DNA of 64,000 bases from Phocoena phocoena (taxonomy: Eukaryota; Chordata; Mammalia; Artiodactyla; Phocoenidae): positions 45,836,879 to 45,900,878 of the forward strand of contig NC_089238.1 in assembly GCF_963924675.1 (NCBI RefSeq), in the 5' to 3' direction. Made by a program: the position numbers and the translations under genes. Positions 43,301 to 55,300 of the stretch are shown here, piece by piece. Every line of letters begins with the position of its first letter. Within the stretch, counting starts at the first letter, position 1. The notes under the pieces were generated by a model. The model saw nothing but the letters and a program-made list of their open reading frames with translations. It made no database searches and was not told the DNA's origin.

Positions 43301-46300
43301 GAGTGTTGTGGACCATCTGAGGATTGCAGGATACAGGAACACTGGCTGTGAGAGGCCGACCAAAGCAGGAGACCCAGTGGGCATCTCGTCCCTGGACCCC
43401 CACATCACCCACTTTGCCTTCCAGAGAAAGAGGGAAAACTTGCTGCTTCCCTTTCCTCATTAATCCAAAGTAAAGTCCTCATTCCAGTGGGTCAGGGCCC
43501 CTCACAGTTCGGCTGCACCAGTTCTGCCTCTCGAGGTGGTGAGACGAAAGCTGCCAGAATGGCCTGGACCGGCACTGTCACCCCGGGGGGGTCACTTCCA
43601 TCATTGTGTTTTGAGAAATCTCTAAGGTCACTTTCCTACTGTGATTCTCAGCCATTATCTCACTCCCCCCAACGCCTCCCTGCCCGCCACAGTCCACTTC
43701 CGGTGGCTGCTCAGCACTCCGTACCAAAGGGAGCTCAAGGATGAAAAGGGTTTGACTTCCTTCAAGCTGATTTTGATTTGATTTTTACCAGGACCAAGGG
43801 GAAAGAGCAGCCCCTTATATTCAACTTCCAACAGCGGTTCTCAAACTTTAGAACACATGAGTCCTCAAATGCAGGTTCCAAGCTCTCCCAAGGAGACTGG
43901 TTCTCTTGGGCTGGGGCAGGACCCAAGAGTCTGCCTTTTAACCAGCACACTGGGAAATGTGATGCAGGGAGCCCAGGGAGCGCGCCTTGAAAACCACCGG
44001 AGCACTGAGTCTTTTCTACTTGCTCTTACTGTTTCCTCCACCAGAGAACGGGGTTATTTGCAAGGGGTTGGAAAGAGAATTAACACTGATTGAATGCCTG
44101 TGACGTGCCACACATTTTGTACGGGTGGTCTGGATCTTCACCGTAGAGTAACTCACGGAAAGTTTCAGTAACTCACCACAGGTGACACAGCTGGTGAGAG
44201 GGCAGAATGATATTACACCTGGCCTGATACGGTCCCAGCAGCATGACCCCCAGAAATGGAGCCTCAGGAGCACCCCACCCTCAGCTGCTGAGGCTCGTTG
44301 TCATTTTATCCAGGTCATCACCTTGACACCATTCCACAACATCACTCTGAAGCCCAAAGAGGTCCGGAAGCTGGAAGTCAACTTCGCCCCGAAGAAGCGT
44401 GTCCCTCCCTTCTCCGAAGAGGTGTGCATGGAGTGCATGGGGCTCCTGCGGCCCCTCTTCCTCCTCAGCGGCTGCTGCCAGGCCCTGGAGATCTCCCTGG
44501 ACCAGAAACATCTTCCCTTCGGACCAGTCGTGTGTCAGACACAAGCCACGCGTCGCGTCCTCATGTTGAACACGGGCGACATGGGTGCGAGGTAGGAGAG
44601 CCCTCTGGGCCTGGATTCCCATTTAACTATCCCAGGACCCTCTAAAGTGGTTAAGATATTGTCCCCATTTCACAGATGAAGTTGAGGCTCAAAGTGGTTA
44701 TGTGACTTGCCAGCAGGGACCCACCCAGGCACTACTTGGGAAATGCTGCCATAGCCGTGCCCGCCGCGCACCACACACCTGCAGGGGGCACCCTTCACAC
44801 CGACCTCAGTTAAACAGTGCCCTGAGGCTGTGGTATGGCAGCCTTGGCACTGGAAGCACTGGTCTGCACCATCCACCCTCTGTGTCCTACCTGGACCAAG
44901 TGCCAGACCACAGAGGGGGTGACCACACAGGGCCATCGGATCCCAGTGCCACCAAGAATAGGGGCAACTCTCATGTGAAGGGATCATCTCCACCCCCCTG
45001 ATCAAACCTGAGAGGCAGTGCAGGGAGCAGCTATGGCCACAGTCTCAGGAGGGTTCCAGTCCTGGCCTGGCCACATCCTAGCTGTGTGACCTCGGGTACA
45101 CGTGTAAGCGTGTTCACGCACATGCCCCTCAGTGTGCCACTTCCCACCCTGCTCAGCCCCAAGGGAGAGCCTGGAGATCCCACCCAGCAATGACCTGGCC
45201 TTTGTCCCACTGCCTCTGCTTTGCCCAGCAGTCTGAACCTCTCAGCTAAAAGCACAGGCAAAATCTCTTTTCTCAGCAGGATTGAGGACTCCCCAAGGAT
45301 ATTAGTAAACTACTTTGTCTCCTTTTGTCTTGGAAAAGGTTTAAATGGGATGCCAGAAAATTTGAGCCTCATTTCTCCATCAGCCCGGAAGAAGGCTATA
45401 TCACCGCAGGCATGGAGGTTTCTTTCGAAGTGACTTACCATCCTACTGAGGTGGGCAAGGAGATCCTCCATAAAAACTTGCTCTGCTTCATCCAGGGTGG
45501 CAGTCCTCTGAGCCTAACCCTGTCTGGAGTCTGCGTGGGACTACCTTCGGTAAAAGAGGTCAGTAGGTGCTGCCCACAGATGGGCCAGTGGCCAGAGTGG
45601 GCCCAGCAAGCCCCACAGGAGAACTCAGTCAGGCCTTCTAGAAACAAGTGGCCCTGTTCAAACAGTCCTTGGTGCCCACATCAAACATGTAGACCTGCTC
45701 CCTCCTACCACAGGGCCTTCGCACATGCTGTTCCCGCCGCTGATATATTCATTTCCCCCTCTTCATCTAGTTAATTCCTATTTATCCTTCAGCTCTCAAC
45801 TCAAGCATCTCATTCTGAGGGAAGGTTGTATTGAAATCTCGGGCTAGATCAAATTCTGTCATAAGCTCTGTAAGTAAGGGGTGAACACCTTTCGCTTTCT
45901 CTCTGGTTAAAAAGTGGGCTTGGGTTAATCCTCTGCTAGCCCTGTTCCTGGAAACCTAAAAGTGGAAACCTGATAGTTCCTGGCAACACTTCTTATGGTC
46001 ATAGACACCTGACCTCCATCTCCTGTTGTTTCAACAATGTTACATAAATGGAATCATGCAGTATGCTATAAATGTGTATGTACAAGTCTTGGCAAGAATA
46101 TATGCTTTCATTTTCTTGGGTAAGTACGTAAGAGTGGAATGGCTGGGTCATAGGGTAGATGTATGTTTACCTTTTTAAGAACCTACCAAATTGTTTTCCG
46201 AAGTAGTTGTGTCATTTTACATTCCCATCAGCCACGTCTGACATTTCCACTTGTGCCGCATCCCTGCCCATACTTGATATGGTCAGTTTTTTTAATTTTA

Positions 46301-49300
46301 GTCATTCTAACAGGTACGTGGTGATATCTCATTGTGGTTTTTAATTTGCATTTTCCTAGTGACTAATGAGGTTAAGCATTTTCTCAGGTACTTATTTGCC
46401 ATCCATATATCTTCTTTGTTGAAGTGTCTGTTCAGATCTTCTATTTTTATTGGGGTTGTTTGTTTTCTTACTATTGAGTTTTGAGAGCTCTCTGTATATT
46501 CAGGACACAAGTTTTAAATTTAGATCCTCAGTCTGTTTAGAGTTCATTTTTATATGTAGTGTAAGACATGAATCAAAATTCATTTTTTTTTGTACATGGA
46601 TATCCAGTTGTTCCAGCAGCATTTATTTAATCGATTATCCTTTCTCCACCGAACTGCCTTTGTACTTTGGTCAGAAACCAATTGATAACATATGTGTGGG
46701 TCTCTTGCTAAACTCTGTTCTTGTCCCGCCGGTGATCTCTTTGACTCTCTTCACACCAATGCGACATTGTCCACGTTGCTAAGCTCAATGGCTAGTTCTC
46801 ACGGCTCATCTTACTGGACCTGTCATAGCATTTGACACCTTGAACAAGCCCCTCCTCTTTCACGCACTTCCTTCATTACATGGCCTCCAGGGTACCACCC
46901 TCTCCTGGCTTTCCTCCCACCTTATTAGCTGCTGCTTCTTGTCTCCTCTTCTGATTTTTCTTAACATTGGAACGTGCCAGTCAGGAATTAGTCCTGAAAT
47001 TCCTTCTTTTTTCCTAAATACACTTACTTCTTTATAATTTCATCCAGTTTCTTGGCCTGAAAAAAACATTGCTATACTGACAACACCCAAATATATATAG
47101 AGAGAGGTAGATATAGATATATAGATAGATAGATGGAGATAGATATCTATATATCCATAGATATAGATATAGATATATAGGTATCTATATATATATATGG
47201 CCTGAACCTTTCCTTGAACTCCAGATTTGTAAATTCCACTGCCTGCTTAAGGTGCCTCTTTTCTTCCAGGTGGTGAATTTCACCTGCCAGGTACGCTCCA
47301 AGCACGTACAGACCATCATGCTTTCAAACCACACCAACCAAACCTGGAATCTGCACCCCATCTTTGAAGGCGAGCACTGGGAGGGGCCCGAGTTCATCAC
47401 CCTGGAGCCCCATCAGCAAAACAAGCCCTATGAGATTACCTACCGGCCCCGCACCTTGAATGTGGAGAACCGCAAACATCAGGTAGGTTGAGCCCCACCT
47501 CCCCCACTGTTTTCCTGGCATGGTTGGAGGGAGGAGTTGTGTGAGAGAGAATGTTAAGACAAGAGGGGACCCCACAAATGGTATTGGATCCACGGGGAAT
47601 CATGTCCAAAGCTTATCAAGTCCACAACTTCCCTTTTTGTCCGTGTATTTTCATGTTTAGGGGATTCTCTTGGAACCAGGGGCTCAGTTCTAAAATGGAG
47701 TCCTCAACTAGGCATCACGCAATTAATACTTCGTTTAAGTGCACAAATAGCATCATAGTGACTGTAATAAAAATCAAAAAAGGAAAAGAAGCCACAGTCT
47801 CCCACCTCCCCTCCCCAAAAAGAGCTGTTTTCTTCCGTCTTCGCTACCAGTCCTTATTCGAATACAGCCATAGCTGCCATCACAGCATCCTCAGTTTTGC
47901 ATCCTGTTTACTTTTCCTTTACACTATGTCATGAGCATTTTTCTATTTAACTATGTAACCTTTGTGATAATCATTTTTAACGACTGACTAATATTTCATT
48001 GAATGACAGTTCCATAACTTATTTCACATCCCCCAGTTGTTGGATGTTTAAGTTATCTCTAAATTTTCATCAATATAAGTAGTTCTAATATACACATGTA
48101 TGTATATATTTAACTTTTTCTGCTGTAGGGGTTTTTCTTCAGTAAGTGCCTTGGGATGGGATCCCTGGTTCAAATACACATGAACATTTTTATGACTCTC
48201 GGGAACATATTCCCAAGCTGCTTTCCAAAGGTGTTATGCTTATTTGCAGAGCCTCCACTAATCCTGTGCTACTGCCGTGCCTGAGAGGTAGCTAAGAAAG
48301 GACCCTCTGTGTCATTCTGACCACATTTCTTCTTCTCTTAGGGCACCCTCTTCTTCCCCCTCCCAGATGGGACCGGCTGGCTGTATGTACTGCATGGGAC
48401 TTCCGAGCTCCCCAAAGCCGTGGCCAATATCTACCGTGAAGTGCCATGTAAGACGCCCTACACTGAGCTCCTACAAATAACCAACTGGCTGAACAAGCCC
48501 CAGAGGTGAGGGAGTGGGGGAGACGGGGGGGAGGACTCGCACCGTCGAGCCTAGCCCCTCCCCTGGTCAGGGCCCCTAGAGGACAGTGGGGGCTAAAGAG
48601 TCAAAGTTCTGTGCTGCGGCCAGGCATTGCTTAACTGAGCCCCAGAGAGAGTCTCCTGTTCAGCGCTCTCCGTGAGCAGCCGATAACTTGAAAATCTCCT
48701 AGAACAGAGCCTGGCGCAAAATAAGTGCTCAGTAAATGTTAGCTGTCATTATTATTATCCAAACGATAATTGTGGTTGTTATTATTGAAAGCCCTGTCTT
48801 ATCACCTAAGCCACTGGCCAGAGAAGGACGTCCCTTGGATCTTGTACTTGCAGTGAGAGTGGAGGAGAACAGAAGACCTAGAGGAGCTTGAGGCCAACCA
48901 GCCTGGTCCCCTTCTTTTATGGAAAAGAAGCCAAAGGCTGGGAGAAGAGAACTGCCTGCTCAGCCTAGTGGATGAAGGCCCAGACCCAAGCTGAAATGCT
49001 AGTTCTGCCAATAACTAGGCCTTGTTAACTGAGCTGTCATCTTCCTTCTCTCAGCCTCAATTTCTTCCCTAGTAAGACGGAGAGGATAACGAGAGGTACC
49101 GCCGACAGGCACTGTGAGGACTAAAAGCCTGCAATGTAACACGCGTGGTGCACCGACTCAGTTCTGGCACAAAATAGGCGGTTAGTAAATGGTAGTTACT
49201 GTTATTGTTAGTGACAGAGTGAAGACTAGAACCCTGGACCCGTGTGCTTTCCATGAAATCAAGAGTGGAGATGGCACCTTGCCTTCTTTCCTTTGGGCAA

Positions 49301-52300
49301 ACTGTCTCATTTTGTCTGTCCTCTCTTCTTGTACCCCTGTGCTCCCCCAGATTCCGGGTCACTGTGGAAATGTTGAAACCGGAGAAGCCCGACCTGAGTG
49401 TCACCTTAAAGGGCCTTGATTACATTGATGTGCTGTCTGCCTCCAAGAAAGACTACAAGCTGAACTTCTTTTCCCACAAGGAGGGACTGTACACAGCAAA
49501 GGTATCCACATGTTAAGGGCATTGCCCTGGGACCCCGGAGGTTTGACCCTGAGGCTGCTGATCCCTGTGTTGGGAGTGAAGATGCCCTCTCACAGCCAGC
49601 CTAGCGTTATCCTGTTAGGCTGACCATTCAGAGGGACCAGGCAAAGGCATTCGGGATTCCCAGACTCTTCAAGATGAGACCAGATTGCAGGGCTAGCCAG
49701 CCAACGTGTAGGTCCATTCCAAGCCTTCAAGGTGGCAGAATCATGAAAATCTTTAAGCAGTAGGTAACAGTGGACCAGCAAACACCAGACCACAACAATA
49801 ATAACAAGAGATCCCTTTTCTGAGGGTTTATAGAGTGTCCAGCGTCGTGCGGAGCCCTTGACACAGCTAGTAACATCAGAGCCACAATTCCACTTAGAGC
49901 CATCGACTCTAAGACTCCTCAGGGTCTTTCACATGTGAGCTATTTGTCCTAATTCATTCGTCAATTGAACAAGCAGCTCTCGAGCACATGTGCCATATGC
50001 TATACACTATGTGCTGGTAATGCAGCAATGATCAAAAACAGGCACAGTCTCTGTTCTCCTGGAACACACAGTCCAGTGGAGGGAGATGGACATTCATCAA
50101 ATAATTGCACTGTGAATGCACAATTATAAAATGGCCTAAGTGCTGTAAAGAAAAGGAGCATATGGATCAGTGGCTCGCCGAGAGGTCAGGGCTGAAGAGC
50201 ATTATAGAGGAATTACCCGCTTACAGGTAGTACTTGAAGCCAAGATGGAGGATGGAACCGCCTAGGGAAGATTTTAAAGTGAAAAAGTAGCATGTGAGCA
50301 CAAAGAAACGGCAAGAATAAAAGGAAATAATAACAAGTACTGGCAAGGGTGTGCAGAACATGAATCCTTCACGCAGTGCTGGGGGGCGTGTAAATAGTGC
50401 CGCTGCCTTAGAAGACAGTCAGGCAGTTCCTCAAATGGATAAACATAGAGTTACCGTAGAATTCAGCAATTTATACCCAAAATAGGTGAAAACATACGTC
50501 CACACAAAAACCTGTACATAAATGTTCATAGCAGCATTATTCATAAAAGCCAAAAACTGGAAACAACCTAAATTTCCATCAACTAGTGAATGGATAAATA
50601 CAATGGAATATTATTTGGCAATAAAAAGTAATGGGAACAAAGTACTGATTCATGCTAACACTGAAAGGAACGCTGAAAACATTATGCTAAGTGAACAAAG
50701 TCAGTCACAAATGGCCACATATTATATGATTTTGTTTAAATGAAATGTCCAGAATAGGCAAATCTATAGGCACAGAAAGTAGCCTAGTGGTGCGTAGGAC
50801 TATAAGGGATGGATTAGGGGGAAGTGGGAATGATTGTTACTGGGGACAGGGCTTCTTTTGGGGGTGGTGAAAATGTTCTAAAATTGAGTGTGGGGATGGT
50901 TGGATCACTTTGTGAATGTAGTAAAACAGCACTAAATTGTACACTTTAAATGGGTGAATTGTATAGCATGTGAATTGTACCTCAATAAAGCTGAAAGGAA
51001 ATATGAGACATAAAATATATATCGAGAGTTTCTAATACCCATCTCATAGGAGCTCCCGAAACAGAAAAACAAGATAATAAAAGGAAGAAAATACTCTATG
51101 AAATAATTGAAGAAAAAAATGTCCAGAGCTATTTGACAAAATCTGAGTCTTCTAATTGAAGGAACCCACCAAGTTGCCAACCAAGGTGAATGAAAAACAG
51201 ACCTACATCTAAGTACATGAGAACAAAATTTCAGAAAACTGGGATAAAAGAGAAAGTCCTAAATAATTCTAGAGAAAATAGATGGAAGTAATATTCACAA
51301 TAACATCAGCTTTCTCATGGCAACACTGAATACCAAAAGCAATAGGGTAATCTATTCAAACTGTTTAGAATGACTTTCAATTTCGAGACGAGACTATCCA
51401 GATGAGACTTTTCCAGACGAGACTATCATGAGAGCACAATAAAGACACTTTTAAACATGCAAAGACTCAAAGTAACCAACCCATATACACAATCCCTATC
51501 TGAAAGACGTGCTACAAAATTTTTAAATTTTCTTTTTTTCTTTTTATAATTTGTACACAATTTATGTTTACGTTAACAGATACAGTGGAAAATATGAAAC
51601 ATTAATTCTAATTAGCAAAATGATTCCTCTTGTAAATGAATCCAAGAGGAAACTACAAGGATACAATGAACAAAGAATCAAAATTAAATTGATAATTGTT
51701 GAAAGTAATTGTTGAAAAGAAATCTGAAATTAATATTTCATATGACTTCAATATAGGAAATAGCAAGGGGAGGGATAAAATAAGGCAATGAAAAGAATTT
51801 TCTTTCATTTGGAAGCAAATGGGGAGATAAGAGAGTTTCTCATTCATAGAGAAGGGTAGGGAGAGAATTAGAGCTATGTGTAAACTGTAGGTATGAACAG
51901 AAAAATACCAGTAAATATATTTATTAACATACAAGTGAAGGGACTTCCCTGGTGGCGCAGTGGTTAAAAATCTCCCTGCCAATGCAGAGGACACGGGATC
52001 GATCCCTGGTCCGGGAAGATCCCACATGCCGCGGAGCGACTAAGCCCATGCGCCACAACTACTGAGCCTGCGCTCTAGAGTCTGTGTGCCTAGAGGCCGT
52101 GCTCTGCAACAAGAGAAGCCACTGCAATAAGAAGCCTGTGCACCACAACGAAGAGTAGCCCCGGCTCGCCGCAACTAGAGAAAGCCCATGCACAGCAATG
52201 AAGACCCAACGCAGCCAAAAATATAAAATAAAGAAATAAATAAATTTATTTTTTAAAAAATAAATAAAATACAAGTAAAATTTTGGGTAAAAATGACAAC

Positions 52301-55300
52301 AAACCCAGATCACAGGATCTCTTTACAGTAACGTATATACTGAAATGAACAATAACAACCTAAAAGTGTTTTAAAAGTCAAAAATACTTTTGCTTCCGGT
52401 TACGTTGGAGTAACTAGACCCTCACCATGAACAACCGTAAAACTGGACAAAACATCTGAGGTGACTCTTCTTAGGCATCGGACAACAGGCAGCTCAATAC
52501 TGCAGTCCATCAGAGAGAAGAGAAACCTATGCAGTGAGTCCTGTGATTGTCCTCTCTGGCTTGGGACAATTTCCTGACTGCTGTGTTGTCAGCTCTAGAG
52601 CAACTACTAAAAATCTATTATCTAAAAAGATAGGTAAGAAGCCAGTAGAGGAAATGAAATATATTACAAAAGATTACACATTGATCCAAAAGAAGGCAGG
52701 AAAGTAGCAAGCAAGGAATGAAAAAATAAGAGACAAATGGAAAAGAAATAGCAAAAGGGCTGACTTCAACCCAAACACATAAATGATTGCTTTAAAGGTA
52801 AAAGACTAAGCACTCCGATTAAAATACAGAGGGTATCAGAGCACTCTCAATTTAAAGACAGGAAGAGATTGAAAGTAAAAAGGCAGGTATGTAAAGAACT
52901 ATTACCACCTACTGTAATAAGATAAACAACTCAAGGTATTAAAAAAAGCAAGAAACCGGAGTAGACTCTACGTCACAGAAGTAAATATGTGAATGACCAA
53001 GAAGCGCACGAGAAAATGCTCAACATCATCAGTCATCCAGGGAAAGAACTGAAAAAGGGGAGCAGCTTATCAACAGGTCAGACACAGGGGTGAGGGGACA
53101 ACGCACTGCAGTTACAAGTGTGAGCTCTGGAGTCAGGCCAACCTGGGTTCAAATGCTGGTTCTGATACTACTCTGCAGGTGACAAGATAATAACTTGCTA
53201 AGCCCGTTTGCTCATGTTTAGAAAAACCGGTGAGGGGAATAGTCATGTTGCCTACAAGCTGTATGAATTAAATAAGTACTTCCAGTGCCCAGTACACAGT
53301 AATCAAGTGTTAGATGCTATCATTATCATTATTGTTATCATTAATATTATTAACTATTCCAGCAGCGGCAGGAATTGGAGTGAAGCCCACCACAAAATGA
53401 ACCTCTTGGGGTCTTGCTTGTTCTCCAGGGCCACTCAGCTGTCCCCACTGGGGACACCATCTTCAGCTCTAGCCTCTCCTAAAGCAACCCAGGCTCCTTC
53501 ATGCTCTCTCACCTGGGAGAAGCCAGAGCGGAATACCTGAAGAGAAGGGCTGGCTGGCAGGGTTCACAGGGGCTGGGAGGGCCTGTGTCAGCCTGGTCCC
53601 TGTGCTTCATGCGTCCACGCACTGCGAACAGGGAGAAGGATCGTGTAGACGGCGGAGGACCCTGGGCTAACCCCTCTGCTCTGCCCCACTTCCTCCCACT
53701 CTCTCTGTGAACCCAGGTGATCTTCCGAAACGACGTGACCAACGAGTTCCTATACTACATGGTGAGTTTCAAGGTCCTCCCTTCAGGCATCATCAAAACC
53801 ATCGAGATGGTGAGCCCTGTCCGGCAGAGCACGTCGGCCTCCATCAAGGTGGAGAACCCCCTGCCCTACTCGGTGACCTTCTCCACGGAATGCAGGGTGC
53901 CCGACATCAGCCTGCCCTCCCAGTTTGTGGTGCCGGCCAACTCTGAGGTATGGCCCTGCCTGCCAGGGGCTCCCTGCCCCCATATCCGTGCTGGAGGCTC
54001 TGCCCAGGGGCCTCTGGATCCACGTTCTGCATCCCTTAGTTGGGCCAGCCTTGGCGGTGGTCGGGAGGGCAGGGGATGATCGACTGGTCGACAACACTCC
54101 TGTTCTCTCCTTTCCTCTGCTGCCCAAGTCCTCACATAAACCAGGGCCACATAGAGCTTTGGCTCAGGCATGTAAAAGGGACTTGTCTCTATTATGTGTT
54201 TGTTTGCCTTACTCAAATTTAAAATATTCTTCTTGTTTTTCCTAATTACATAAGTCACATAGAATATATGTGGTGAAAGGGACAGCAAGGGGCACATAAT
54301 AGTGTATCAAGTGTACAGCACACACATTTGTCTATGTGCTTGTTTATGCGCAGACCGCTTCAGGGAGGTGGCACAAGAAGGCTTTGACAGTGGTTGGGCA
54401 GACATGGCCCGGAGTTATGACCTGGTGGGAAGATAAATGCTCTTTTCATCAGTTTGTGACTCCAAACTCTCACTGTCCGGATTCCATCAAGATCTCTTCT
54501 GTTTCCCCAACTTCAGCCCACCAGGCCTGTTCCCTGCACTCCCACTCTGTCTCTTCCTTCACTTTCAGAATCTAGTTATCTGTTTTGTTCTTCAGAGAGG
54601 GTCTCCATGCCCTTTATTTTATTTTTATATTTTTCACTGTGAACGATACAGAAAAGTATATAAAACATACATATACATATATGTATGTGTACATATAAAC
54701 ATGTATATGCATGCAAACATGTTTGTTTAAACAAAAAATTATGAAATAAATATCTGTTAAACCAATACCCAGGCCAAGAAATTAAAACTTGCCACCTCCC
54801 CAGACACCCCTCTCTCCCTCACTCCTAAAAGTTGCCACTATCCTTATTTTGTAATGATCGTGTCTTGCTTTTAAGCAATATAGTTTAGTTTTGCCTGTTT
54901 TTGAACTTTATGCAAAAGAAATCATACTATATACATTCTGTAATGTTTTATTTCTTTCGCTCAGAGTTGTGAATTGTGACGGTCCTCCATGCCATTGCCC
55001 ACAGCTGAGGTTCATTCATCCTCACCGCTGTAGACTATCCTAAATGACTAGACCACAATTTAGATATCCATCCTACTATGGCCAGACATTTGTGTTGGTT
55101 TCAACATTTGGCTATCGTGGAAAATGCTGCTACGGTTCTTTTTGCACAAGCGCCCTCTTGATGCACATGTGCCTGTATTTCTGCACAGTGTACACCCGGG
55201 AGTGGAATCCCTGGGTCATAGGATGTGCCTGCCTCTAACTGCCAATCAGTAGATAACTGCCAGTCAGCAATGCGAGTTCACCAACCCTTGGTATTGTCAG

